NCBI GenBank assembly: GCA_016715795.1
Contig: JADJXP010000001.1
Location: 1 to 64,000, forward strand
Direction: 5' to 3'
Source: Chloracidobacterium sp.
Lineage (GTDB): Bacteria > Acidobacteriota > Blastocatellia > Pyrinomonadales > Pyrinomonadaceae
DNA: 64,000 nt
Each line of letters begins with the position of its first letter. Position 1 is the stretch's first letter. Position numbers and translations under genes: made by a program. The notes beneath the pieces are model-generated. The model did no database searches, had not been told where the DNA came from, and saw nothing but the letters and a program-made list of their open reading frames with translations. Shown in pieces: positions 45,928 to 55,089 of this stretch.

Positions 45928-46780
45928 GGAGTTCGGAGGCCGACCACTCGTTGCCGGCGAATATCTTGACGACCTTGCCATCGGGGCTGATGATCGCGGT
46001 GCGGAGGCTGTGGTTTATCTGCGTCTTGTCGTTAGCATCTGTCTCGTAGCGAAGGCCAAAGAAGTCGGCGATCTTTCGCACTTCCTCATCCTTGCCGACC
46101 GCGAGTTGCCAGATGCCAAGGCTGGTCGAACCCTTGCCCAAATAGCCTAGCCCGTAGGACCTCAGCTTCGCCGGTGTATCATTCTCCGGATCAAATGAGA
46201 TCGAGAGAAGGGCGTATTTCTGTGGATCGGGCTCTTTGTTCAGAACATTCGCCACATCGCTGAAGTTCGTCGACATTCTGATGCAGTAATCAGGCAGCGG
46301 GCAACGGGCATAAATGAATGTGATCGCAAGTGCCTTGCCCTTAAAATCCTTTATCGAGATACGTTTGCCGTCCTGATTTGTGAGCACGAAGTCCGGGACC
46401 GGATTACCAATTTGGGCAAACTTGTCATTTATCGGCGGCTGGGCCTGGTCGGGGCCGGCGTGGGCGATGATCCCGATCTTCTCCAGCCAATATGGTTCTT
46501 TTGCGGTGTTATCCACAACGAGTTCGGCACGGACCTCAGCTCCGGGTCTTAGCTCATCCCATACCCAGTCTTCGTGTATCGGAAACTCCATTTCCATCGC
46601 CGGCATATAGCCCTCGATCGCTTCGTGATCGATCTTTGCCTTTTTTGCAGACCTGTCGACAGACACAACTTTGCCCTTCAGCGGATAACGCTTCTGAGAA
46701 CCGCCGGACGAATTAGACTCAGGAGCTTTGCCGCATGCGGTCAACAATACAGCGGCAAGGGCGAAGGTGATATAACGCAT
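45899..46780 (-). CDS. Sco1/SenC family lipoprotein with an N-terminal CusF-like copper domain
   Basis: 293 aa from the ATG at 46780. A lipoprotein signal (VLLTACGK) is followed by a copper-binding domain (KRYPLKGKVVSVDRSAKKAKIDHEAIEGYMPAMEMEFPI, where His and the two Met are the usual ligands). Then comes a thioredoxin-fold Sco domain with RCPLPDYC carrying two Cys and NHSLRTAI with the His ligand. Sco proteins load copper into cytochrome oxidase CuA. The Cys spacing (CxxxxxC) is wider than the classic CxxxC. The gene starts 4 bp after the upstream transglycosylase stop. Confidence 0.87.
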   Translation of the reverse strand: MRYITFALAAVLLTACGKAPESNSSGGSQKRYPLKGKVVSVDRSAKKAKIDHEAIEGYMPAMEMEFPIHEDWVWDELRPGAEVRAELVVDNTAKEPYWLEKIGIIAHAGPDQAQPPINDKFAQIGNPVPDFVLTNQDGKRISIKDFKGKALAITFIYARCPLPDYCIRMSTNFSDVANVLNKEPDPQKYALLSISFDPENDTPAKLRSYGLGYLGKGSTSLGIWQLAVGKDEEVRKIADFFGLRYETDANDKTQINHSLRTAIISPDGKVVKIFAGNEWSASELLSELQTAVK

Positions 46781-46784
46781 AAAA

Positions 46785-49130
46785 TTATCTGTCCTGAGCT
46801 GCCGGATCGCCGACTGGCTGGAGTTTGTCGTCATAGAGCATTTGATACATGCGATAGTTTGCCATCACGCGGTAAACATAGTCCTTTGTCTGCGTGAACA
46901 TTATCTCTGAGACGTAACGCGACGGATCATCTGAGCGCGAGCGTGCGAGCCATCTTTTTGTATTATCGCTGCCTGCATTGTATGCTGCAACGACCGCTTC
47001 CGGCTGGCCCGGAAAAAGCCTGAAGAGGTCAGCGATGTGCTGCGAGCCAAACAGGATCGCGATCTGCGGGCTGTAAAGGTCGCCTTGCTCAAAGCCCTGC
47101 ACATCAACCTCACGCTCCACCTCGGTGGCCGTTGTCGAGAGGAACTGCATTAGCCCGCGCGCGCCGGCGCCGGACAAAGCATGCGGAGCGAAGCGCGACT
47201 CCTGTCGCATTATCGACAAGACCAAGCGCGGGTCAACGCCATTCTTCTCAACTGCAGCAAGCAGATCCTTGCGATAGACGGCCGGATACTGCATCCGCAA
47301 CTGGTCGCGGGGGATCAAGACCAGCGGCGTATCAGGTGGAACCTTGGCCCAAAGCGGTTCGAGGCTAAGAAGGGCCTTGTCCGCCCGATCGCCCCGCACG
47401 AAGACCTCCGCGCTGGCTGGGTCGCCTGATTTGGCCGCCAGCCTGACGGCCGCGTCCGAATAGGCCCCGACACGTACCAGCGCCTCGACAGTCTTGTCCG
47501 CGAAGGCCTCCTTGGGCTTGACCGGCGTCGTAAACGGAGATCTCGCCGGTAACTTGAACGACGTCCTCAGCGCAACAAGCGCCTTCTCGCGTGTCTCATT
47601 GTCGGCTGCCATTCGATACAGGGCCGCAGCCTTTTTTCGTCGGGCCTCAATGTCCTTCTCCTGAAGACCGGCGACAAGCATTTTGATCTTTTCGCCCGCG
47701 GCGGCCCTTGACGCCTCAGCGGAATACATCGCACCGAGCCGCTGCGTGGCGCGCCAGCCGTGGTATTCGTCACGGCCGTCCGGTATCGAGAGGTAGGCGT
47801 CGATAGCCTCTCCGTAACGGCTGAGTTTCTCGAGAATAACGCCACGCAGGAAAGTGATCTCTTCCGCGTTCGTCCCGCCGGGGAGCGATGTCCCGCCAAG
47901 ATCACGCATCACAGCAAGGCTGTCGAGCGTCGCGAGGGCGTCTTGCCATTCCTCTCGACTGACATGGATTCGGGCCTTGGAGAACACGGCGACAGCCTCG
48001 GCAGCATTGCCGCGAAACGCCGTTGCCGTGCGTTCGCACCAATTGAGCGCTGACGTATCGTTGGCATCGTCCCTGAGCAGGTCGACCGGGTTCAGGTAGG
48101 CGCGGTCGAGCGATGCGTCTGACGGATACTTATCGATAAAACTCTGGTAACGGGCCAGCGACTCCTTGACCTTGCCGATCCGGGAATACGCCCCGGCAAG
48201 CCTCAGGAGGGCATCCTTGGCCTCAGGGCTGTTACCGTTTCGCTCCAGCAAACGCTCATACCATTTGACGGCCTCGCCATAGTCACCGGCCTGGCCGTAG
48301 CCCCGGCCGATATTGAGATATGCCTCCGCGGCGGATGCGGGATCGATGCCTGCCAATGCTTCAAAATGACGTCTGGCGGGCGTCAGGTCGCGGTGAAACT
48401 GGTATATGTTTGCGCGGCGGCGGTGTTCTTCGGGTGTAAGCTGCGTCGCGGTGCCGGCGGTCGCCTGGTCGAGGGCCCTGACGGCGTCATACGAGCTATC
48501 ATCGGGCGTTTGCGGTGGGGGATCGTCGTCGATCAGACCGGTGAACAGCCGAACGGCATCGTCTGCTCTGCCAAGGCCAACATAGGCCTTGGCCAACAGC
48601 AGCGTTCGCTTGCGATTCACGCTCCCATATGTGCCGTCGGCCATGGACGTCGCTGCACCTGAAGTAAGGAGCCTGGAGGCTGACGCCGGATCGCTTCGTT
48701 CCAAAGAGTTCTCCGCGAGCCGATCTAACGACGCGCGGGCCAACTCCGTGTCGGGCCCTATGGTCCTGAGTTGTTCAAGATAGATACGTTCGAGAAGGAG
48801 ATTGCCGCTCGAACGCGCGATCCGCGAAGATCGAGCCAAGGCAAACCCGTCCAGGCCCTTGCCAAGCCCGGCCTCACGATGGAACCATGCGATGGCACGG
48901 GCCGGCTGGCCGGCAAGGTCCGAGAGATGTGCTAAACGATAACCGCTATTGCCTGAATCAAATCGGGCAGTGTCCTCACGAAAGGCGTCGCGCAGATGCG
49001 TTATCATATCCTCGCCATTCGGCGCGCTTATCGACTGTTCGTTGGGCCGTTGCAGCTCTTCCCTCGGCTGCGGGGCCGCGTTCAGCGCGAGCAGGGCGGC
49101 GAGAAGCAGCGAGGCCAGGAAGCGATACAT
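46785..49130 (-). CDS. Slt70-like soluble lytic transglycosylase with TPR-rich N-terminus
   Basis: 781 aa from the ATG at 49130, with signal peptide MYRFLASLLLAALLALNAAP. About 560 residues of helical TPR-type repeats (AEAYLNIGRGYGQAGDYGEAVKWYERLLERN and others) form the usual superhelical ring. The C-terminal SLT domain has VLSIMRQESRFAPHALSGAGARGLMQFLS (catalytic Glu in RQESRF) and VVAAYNAGSDNTKRW. It degrades murein in the periplasm. An alternative upstream start would overlap folD on the other strand. It shares a transcript with the Sco gene. Confidence 0.9.
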   Translation of the reverse strand: MYRFLASLLLAALLALNAAPQPREELQRPNEQSISAPNGEDMITHLRDAFREDTARFDSGNSGYRLAHLSDLAGQPARAIAWFHREAGLGKGLDGFALARSSRIARSSGNLLLERIYLEQLRTIGPDTELARASLDRLAENSLERSDPASASRLLTSGAATSMADGTYGSVNRKRTLLLAKAYVGLGRADDAVRLFTGLIDDDPPPQTPDDSSYDAVRALDQATAGTATQLTPEEHRRRANIYQFHRDLTPARRHFEALAGIDPASAAEAYLNIGRGYGQAGDYGEAVKWYERLLERNGNSPEAKDALLRLAGAYSRIGKVKESLARYQSFIDKYPSDASLDRAYLNPVDLLRDDANDTSALNWCERTATAFRGNAAEAVAVFSKARIHVSREEWQDALATLDSLAVMRDLGGTSLPGGTNAEEITFLRGVILEKLSRYGEAIDAYLSIPDGRDEYHGWRATQRLGAMYSAEASRAAAGEKIKMLVAGLQEKDIEARRKKAAALYRMAADNETREKALVALRTSFKLPARSPFTTPVKPKEAFADKTVEALVRVGAYSDAAVRLAAKSGDPASAEVFVRGDRADKALLSLEPLWAKVPPDTPLVLIPRDQLRMQYPAVYRKDLLAAVEKNGVDPRLVLSIMRQESRFAPHALSGAGARGLMQFLSTTATEVEREVDVQGFEQGDLYSPQIAILFGSQHIADLFRLFPGQPEAVVAAYNAGSDNTKRWLARSRSDDPSRYVSEIMFTQTKDYVYRVMANYRMYQMLYDDKLQPVGDPAAQDR

Positions 49131-49187
49131 CAATCGGATTTTAACAAACTCGTCCGTGTTACGGTAAAATCGGCTCAGAAGACATAT

Positions 49188-50124
49188 ATGCCTGCCAGAA
49201 TTCTCAGTGGAAAGACGATCGCCGAAGCCATTAAGTCTGAGGTGGCGGCGGCGGCCGCCGACCTCCGCGAGGTGCACAATGTTACACCATGCCTCGCGGT
49301 GGTCCGCGTTGGTGACGATCCGGCTTCGGCCGTCTATGTTGGCAGCAAGGTCCGCACGACTGAGGAGCTCGGCATGGCCTCGGAGCATCGGCATTTCGCG
49401 ACGGATACGACATCGGAAGAGATATTAGCCGTCGTTGATGAACTGAATTCGAGGAACGATGTTGACGGCATCCTGGTGCAGCTTCCGCTGCCGAAGCATA
49501 TTGACGAACGTGTGATCCTTGAGAGGATCGATCCGCTGAAGGACGTTGACGGATTTCACCCTATCAATTCGGGCCGGCTGATGCAGGGCCGCGAATCGCT
49601 AGTGCCCTGCACTCCGGCCGGGGTTATCGAGATACTGAAGCGGTCGGAAATCGAGATCGCCGGCAAGCACGCGGTCGTCGTCGGCCGCAGCAATATCGTC
49701 GGCAAGCCGATGGCGATGCTTCTGCTGCAGGAGAATGCCACCGTCACGATCTGCCATTCGCGAACACGCGATCTGCCCGCTGTCACGCAGCAGGCTGATA
49801 TCCTCGTCGCCTGCCATCGGGCGTGCCGGGTTCATTCGCGGCGAGCATATCGGCGAGGGAGCAGCCGTGATCGACGTTGGCATCAACAGCGTGTCGGACA
49901 TTACGGAAGCGCGGACATTGTTTTCAGACGATGAGATCGAGAAACGGCTTGCGGCCATCGAAAAGCGCGGATCGACGCTCGTCGGCGATGTAAATCCGCG
50001 CGAAGCGGCCGAAAAGGCCGGAAGCCTGACGCCTGTTCCCGGCGGCGTCGGCCTGTTGACCGTGGCTATGTTGATGAAGAACACCATCACGGCCGCGAAA
50101 TTGAGGCGAGGGATCCAGCTATGA
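49188..50124 (+). CDS. folD: Bifunctional methylenetetrahydrofolate dehydrogenase/cyclohydrolase (one frameshift)
   Basis: It interconverts 5,10-methylene- and 10-formyl-THF. The start at 49188 gives MPARILSGKTIAEAIKSEV; signature blocks are VRVGDDPASAVYVGSKVRTTEELGM, DGILVQLPLPKHIDE, DVDGFHPINSGRLM, PCTPAGVIEIL, VVVGRSNIVGKPMAMLLL and TICHSRTRDL. The frame breaks near 49813 after DILVA: one extra T before GCC. The other frame gives GRAGFIRGEHIGEGAAVIDVGIN and TPVPGGVGLLTVAMLMKNT. Joined length is about 311 aa. It overlaps the next gene by ATGA. Confidence 0.9.
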
Positions 50125-50426
50125 ACTTTGCAGAATATCAGTCTGAGGCCAGCCAGACGGCCCATTATCCCCAACGCATGTCGAATCTCGAATACCCGAC
50201 GCTTGGCCTTGCAGGCGAGGCCGGCGAGGTCGCGAATGTCGTCAAAAAGATACAGCGCGATCACGCCGGGATCATCAATGACGAGATCCGAGGGCGGCTC
50301 AAGGACGAACTCGGCGATGTCCTATGGTACATCTCGGCATGTGCCGATGAACTCGGCCTGACGCTCGAGGAGATCGCCCAATTCAATGTCAACAAACTCG
50401 CAAAGCGTCATAACAGGGCGGCTTAG
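50121..50426 (+). CDS. MazG-like nucleoside triphosphate pyrophosphohydrolase
   Basis: 101 aa. The MazG fold is evident: TLGLAGEAGEVANVVKKIQRDH carries the ExxE part, and RLKDELGDVLWYISACADELGLTLEEIAQFNVNKLAKR the DELGD metal-binding part and final helix. It is a single-domain, all-alpha NTP pyrophosphatase that clears non-canonical nucleotides. Translationally coupled: ATGA with folD upstream, and its TAG directly precedes the coaE GTG. Confidence 0.85.
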   Translation: MNFAEYQSEASQTAHYPQRMSNLEYPTLGLAGEAGEVANVVKKIQRDHAGIINDEIRGRLKDELGDVLWYISACADELGLTLEEIAQFNVNKLAKRHNRAA

Positions 50427-51050
50427 GTGCTCAAGCTCGGTCTCACAGGCTCGATCGCGGTCGGCAAATCGTTTGTCGTCACGGTCATGCGCGAGCTCGG
50501 GTGCCATACGCTTGATGCCGACCAGACAGCTCGCGAGGTTGTCGCAAAAGGGACGGACGGGCTTGCCGAGATCGTCTCGCTGTTTGGCAAAGAAGTCTTG
50601 ACCGATTCGGGCGAGCTTGATCGCAAACGCGTCGGCTCGATTGTGTTTGCCGATGAGGAAAAGCGCGAGTTGCTCAATTCGATCGTGCACCCGCGCGTTC
50701 TCGCCGTTCAGGACAAATGGTTGAGCCGCGTAACGCGCGACGATCCCGATGGCATTGCGGTCGTTGATGCGGCCCTCATGATCGAATCGGGCGGCTATCG
50801 GCGATTCGACCGAATAATTGTTGTGTGGTGTTTGCCTGAGATACAATTACAACGACTGGTGATGCGCGATGGGCTAAGCGAGGCGGACGCCAAGCGACGG
50901 ATCGCCGCCCAGATGCCACAGGAAGAAAAGAAGCTCTTTGCCGACTATCTGATCGACACGTCAAAGGGCTTTGACGAGACCCGCCGACAGACGGTGGCCC
51001 TGGTGCGGCGGCTGCGCGACGCTAAAGAGGGAGAGAATGTTCGCCCCTGA
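50427..51050 (+). CDS. coaE: Dephospho-CoA kinase
   Basis: 207 aa with a GTG start: LKLGLTGSIAVGKSFVVTVM is the P-loop (GxxxxGKS). LDADQTAREVV carries the Asp of the CoaE lid region, and VHPRVLAVQDKW and VVDAALMIESGGYRRFDRIIVVWC are family blocks. It transfers phosphate to dephospho-CoA, completing CoA synthesis. It overlaps the start of the next gene by 14 bp. Confidence 0.92.
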   Translation: MLKLGLTGSIAVGKSFVVTVMRELGCHTLDADQTAREVVAKGTDGLAEIVSLFGKEVLTDSGELDRKRVGSIVFADEEKRELLNSIVHPRVLAVQDKWLSRVTRDDPDGIAVVDAALMIESGGYRRFDRIIVVWCLPEIQLQRLVMRDGLSEADAKRRIAAQMPQEEKKLFADYLIDTSKGFDETRRQTVALVRRLRDAKEGENVRP

Positions 51051-52854
51051 GAATATCCGACCCATTCTGACACGGTTCGCTGTCCTTGTTGCCGCCTGCC
51101 TGCTCGCGGCCTCCTGTTCCGAGATACAACGACCGAAACCCGAACAGTATTATGGTGCGGCTGCTCCGGCGCCTGCAAAGCAGGAGTTTCGCTGGAGTAA
51201 TGGCAAGGTTCCGCGCAGTCTCGATCCGGCCCGAGCGGCAGCGGCACCGGAAACAGATCTCGTCCGTGCGGTTTACGAGGGGCTGACAGAACTTGACGGA
51301 CGAACACTCGATGCCAGGCCGGCACTTGCTGAGAAATGGACGGCAAGTGACGAGAACCGCGTTTGGACCTTTGAACTTCGCAAGAATGCTCGCTGGACGA
51401 ATGGAAAACGCGTGACGGCCGGCGACATCGCAGCGTCGTGGCAGAGAGTGCTCAAGCTGGGCGAGAAGGCACCTCAGAGAGAGCTTTTCCAGAACATTGT
51501 CGGCACCAATATCGGCACTGGTGAGGTATTGAGGACGACCGATTTTGATGCGGCCCAGACGCCTGTGCCCTTACCGCCAGTCAGTTCTCAGCCGCGCACG
51601 ACGACGGCGGTAAAGCCGGAGCCGACTCCAACGCCGGGCAAGCCCGCAGCCGTCGTTAAGCCCGTCTTGTTCGGTGCAGAGGCTGTCGACGATACAACCC
51701 TCAAGGTTACTCTCAAGCTGCCGGACAAGGACTTGCCCAAGCTCGTGGCGAGTACCGCATTTCGGCCCGTCTACGGCAGCGGTGAGCATTTTGAGACCGA
51801 GGCGATCAATAACGGTATCGTCACTAACGGTCCGTTTCGGGTAGCTCTCGTGAATAAGGATGGCGTTACGCTTGAGAGATCGGACACGTACTGGAATAAA
51901 GAGGCTGTCCACCTTGATGGTGTTCGATTTGTGGCAAAAGAAACGGCGGAATCTGCTCTGGATGCCTATCGGCATGGTGAGCTCGATGCGGTGACCAATG
52001 CTGAGCTCGAGCCCCTTGCCCTGAAGCTGCTGGCGCCATACGAGGATTTTCGCCAGGTGCGGCACAGCGCGATCAACCTTTACGAGGTTAACCTCAAGAA
52101 TGCGCCGTTTTCCGATCGGCGAGTGCGCGAGGCCCTCGCTATCGCAATAGACCGCGGAAAACTCATCGACAGCGAACTCGAGGGTGCCACCGAACCGGCC
52201 AACACACTGCTGCCGCTTGGCCCTGATGAGAGGAATGCGCTGATATTCGACGCGGAAAGGGCGCGCAGCCTGCTGGAAACCGCAGGCTTCCCCAACGGTG
52301 TGGAATTCCCGGCGATCCGACTTGTCGTTAACCGAAATGATATGCAGCAGCGTGTTGCCCGCACCATTGCCCAGATGTGGAAACAGCACCTGAACATAGA
52401 GACCCAGATAGCCGTAACGGAGACGGCGGCGATGACAGCCGCACGCACCGAGGGCCGATATGACCTGATCAGACGTGGCGTCGTGCTCCCGACGGCGGAC
52501 GAACTTGCCGGCCTGACATCCATTTTAGGTTCGGTGGAACGCCGAAAGGATCCGGCGCCGGTCACAGGGCCGGAGCAGGCGGGGCCTGCCTCTGATGCGT
52601 CATCGATAAGCGGGCCGGCCGCTGCTGACAACGAGATCGTTGCGGATATTCCTCGATCTGATGGCCCTGTTAAATTGATCACCGCGACCGAGGCTATGTA
52701 TGATCTGACAGTGATCCCGTTGTATTTTCCAGTCTCTTACGCGCTCGTCAAGCCCTATGTACACGGCTTTGAACTGAACGGCCTGGATGCATTTTCGCTC
52801 GCTGACGTCAGCATTGACAGCGATTGGAAACCGGATGCCCGAAATGGGCATTGA
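51037..52854 (+). CDS. Peptide ABC transporter substrate-binding lipoprotein (SBP_bac_5)
   Basis: 605 aa from the ATG at 51037, with GAGGGAGAG upstream. Lipobox LLAASCS. RWSNGKVPRSLDPARAAAAPETDLVRAVYEGLTELD opens the OppA/DppA fold; WTFELRKNARWTNGKRVTAGDIAASWQRVL is the signature. Around residues 175-210 a Pro/Lys/Thr-rich insert (PVSSQPRTTTAVKPEPTPTP) interrupts the domain and is unusual for the family. VREALAIAIDRGKLID and the C-terminal DLTVIPLYFPVSYALVKP follow. No permease or ATPase gene is adjacent. It probably binds peptides or another solute at the membrane. Confidence 0.85.
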   Translation: MFAPENIRPILTRFAVLVAACLLAASCSEIQRPKPEQYYGAAAPAPAKQEFRWSNGKVPRSLDPARAAAAPETDLVRAVYEGLTELDGRTLDARPALAEKWTASDENRVWTFELRKNARWTNGKRVTAGDIAASWQRVLKLGEKAPQRELFQNIVGTNIGTGEVLRTTDFDAAQTPVPLPPVSSQPRTTTAVKPEPTPTPGKPAAVVKPVLFGAEAVDDTTLKVTLKLPDKDLPKLVASTAFRPVYGSGEHFETEAINNGIVTNGPFRVALVNKDGVTLERSDTYWNKEAVHLDGVRFVAKETAESALDAYRHGELDAVTNAELEPLALKLLAPYEDFRQVRHSAINLYEVNLKNAPFSDRRVREALAIAIDRGKLIDSELEGATEPANTLLPLGPDERNALIFDAERARSLLETAGFPNGVEFPAIRLVVNRNDMQQRVARTIAQMWKQHLNIETQIAVTETAAMTAARTEGRYDLIRRGVVLPTADELAGLTSILGSVERRKDPAPVTGPEQAGPASDASSISGPAAADNEIVADIPRSDGPVKLITATEAMYDLTVIPLYFPVSYALVKPYVHGFELNGLDAFSLADVSIDSDWKPDARNGH

Positions 52855-52950
52855 CCTCGACGAAATATTGAAAATCGCCCACAATTGACCGTTTAACTCA
52901 CTAAACTCAGGATAACTGCGGCGGCGCCCTTCGGGCTGCGATCGGCCGAT

Positions 52951-55089
52951 TTGTTTGATCTGGGCCTTAAAATTGCTGCCTTGAGCGAGATCACCAACGA
53001 GAACGAACTCGAACGTCTTGCCGTGGATAACGGCGTGGCTATTGTCGTCGTGGACGCGAGCGGACGCCAGATCATCTCGGCCAATGACAATTCGATCTGC
53101 CGAGTTCTCAATCCCGATGGCAAGCTGATCGGCAAGTGTCGCGACTTTTGCGGAACGGCGCTTGAGGAGACGCTAGCCGTGGGCGGACCGGTCACCTACA
53201 CCTGTCATGCCGGCCTTGAATGCGCCGCGATCCCGCCCGCGGATCCGGAACGGCCTCTTGTGACGATCGCCGGACGCGCGTTTGTCGAAAGTGACAGATA
53301 TCGTCGCGCAACGATGCGAGCAGTCGACGGCGACTGGAGCGAATATTCGCCGGCGGACCTGTTCGAGAACATCCTGCTGGCCTCGTCACAAGAGGAGATC
53401 AAGGAAACGGCCCGTCAAGCGGCCCAATTGGTTGAGCGTCGGATACCGAACGAACAGCCCCGATCCGTGGAAGCATCACAACGCATCGAGAGCATCGTCG
53501 AGCGTTTCAATCGCGAGGTCGGGCTGCGCCCCGGGCAAACTCCGCCGAGCTCCGTGACGGCTCCCGAACCGGAGAAAAAACGGCAGAAACATCCCGCCTC
53601 GGCGGTGATTGAGGCCGGCGAGTGGCGTTCGTTCTTTGGCTCGCTCCTAAAATTGGATTATTCGGGTGGCATCGATGCTGTGCTGAGTTTCCTTGCTCGG
53701 CGATATGGCTTTTCGTCGATGCTCTGGCTTGACAACCGTGACGGCCGACTTGAAACGATATCTGCTTACGGCGAGATGCTCGACCGGCGCGTGCGGCTTG
53801 GCATCGGTTCCGATGATGCGCGACTACTTGCAGCGATACGCGACGAAAGACCGCTCGAACTCGGTGAGAGGCCAAAGCAGGGCGGCCCGGCGGCCCGCTT
53901 GATGAACCTATTTCCGATCTCCGTCGGTGACGAGATCCTGGCCGCGGCCGCGGTGCTCGATCCGATCGCAGATGAGAGCATCAAGAAGCAGATCGGGAGG
54001 ATATTCCGCACGCTCGCTCCGCACCTGGAGATCCTTCGATTGCGGAGCGACGTAGCATTTCGCGAGCGGCTCACCGCAGGCGAACGCCGTTTCTCAGCGA
54101 GCCTGCGCCGTCTTGATGCGCAGAACGTATGGCACGAACTGACGAGGAGCGCAGCCGAGATGCTCGGCGCAGAGCGTGCATCTCTCCTCATCTTTGATCC
54201 AAAGGCTGATGGACTCAAACTCAGGTCGATCATCGGTGCGCGAGAGCAGCCGGACCCGAACGAAGAGGCCGGGGCCCGCGTTGCGACGGTTGTATTCTCG
54301 CTCGGCGAGCCCGTGGTCGTGACGGACGTTGAGCGGACCTCGCTCGGCCCAGTTCCTGAACGAGGTTATAGAACGTCGTCGTTCCTGAGCTATCCGATCG
54401 CCGTCGGCGGCCGGCTGCTCGGGGTAATGAATTTTACCGACAGGGCCACCGGCCAGCCTTTCGATGAGGAATCCGTCGAGTTGTTTCACGCGATCGCGCC
54501 GCAGATCGGCGTTGCTGTCGATAGGGCCCTGCTGCAGGAGATGGCAGGCGAGTTTGAACAGCTTTCGGTAACCGACCCTCTTACAGACATGCTCAACAGA
54601 CGCTACATCGAGGAACGCCTTACTGAAGAGGTCAAGCGTTCGAACCGTCACGGTTTTCCGATGAGCTTTATGATGCTCGACGTCGATGATTTCAAGGGCT
54701 ATAACGACTCGTTCGGCCATCCGGCCGGCGATGATGCCCTTAAGCTCGTCGCTCAGGTAATTCGCGATACGGTTAGGGCCGCCGATGTTGCCGCTCGTTT
54801 TGGTGGAGAAGAATTCTCGATCCTGTTGCCGCAGACGAACGACGAGGAGGCCGCTGCCATTGCGGAACGCATTCGTTACAATGTCGAACACACCGAGTTT
54901 CCGCATCGTCGCGTCACATTGAGCATAGGGATCGCAAGCTGCTCAGCGGAGCTTTGCTCGTCGGTCGATCTGGTGTCGGCAGCCGACAAGGCCCTCTATC
55001 AGGCGAAGGAAGCGGGGCGCAATCAAGTGAAGATATTTCGGACATCAAACGGCCTGCAGAACGGCGTGAGGGAGAAGACACACGGATGA
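52951..55089 (+). CDS. PocR-GAF-GAF-GGDEF diguanylate cyclase
   Basis: 712 aa with a TTG start. Residues 1-130 match a PocR ligand-binding domain (CRDFCGTALEETLAVGGPVTYTCHAGLECAAIP). GAF-like domains lie at about 230-365 and 385-530 (AEMLGAERASLLIFDPKADGLKLRSI). The GGDEF domain has DPLTDMLNRRYIEERL, DVDDFKGYNDSFGHPAGDDAL and RFGGEEFSILLP near residue 617, so the active site is intact. RAAD five residues before it is a product-inhibition site. There is no membrane helix. It is expected to make cyclic di-GMP in response to small-molecule signals. Its TGA overlaps the next ATG (ATGA). Confidence 0.9.
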   Translation: MFDLGLKIAALSEITNENELERLAVDNGVAIVVVDASGRQIISANDNSICRVLNPDGKLIGKCRDFCGTALEETLAVGGPVTYTCHAGLECAAIPPADPERPLVTIAGRAFVESDRYRRATMRAVDGDWSEYSPADLFENILLASSQEEIKETARQAAQLVERRIPNEQPRSVEASQRIESIVERFNREVGLRPGQTPPSSVTAPEPEKKRQKHPASAVIEAGEWRSFFGSLLKLDYSGGIDAVLSFLARRYGFSSMLWLDNRDGRLETISAYGEMLDRRVRLGIGSDDARLLAAIRDERPLELGERPKQGGPAARLMNLFPISVGDEILAAAAVLDPIADESIKKQIGRIFRTLAPHLEILRLRSDVAFRERLTAGERRFSASLRRLDAQNVWHELTRSAAEMLGAERASLLIFDPKADGLKLRSIIGAREQPDPNEEAGARVATVVFSLGEPVVVTDVERTSLGPVPERGYRTSSFLSYPIAVGGRLLGVMNFTDRATGQPFDEESVELFHAIAPQIGVAVDRALLQEMAGEFEQLSVTDPLTDMLNRRYIEERLTEEVKRSNRHGFPMSFMMLDVDDFKGYNDSFGHPAGDDALKLVAQVIRDTVRAADVAARFGGEEFSILLPQTNDEEAAAIAERIRYNVEHTEFPHRRVTLSIGIASCSAELCSSVDLVSAADKALYQAKEAGRNQVKIFRTSNGLQNGVREKTHG

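Noticed and set aside
48996..49187. Longer reading frame upstream of folD
   Set aside because: It is the shadow of the transglycosylase gene on the other strand; folD homology begins at 49188.
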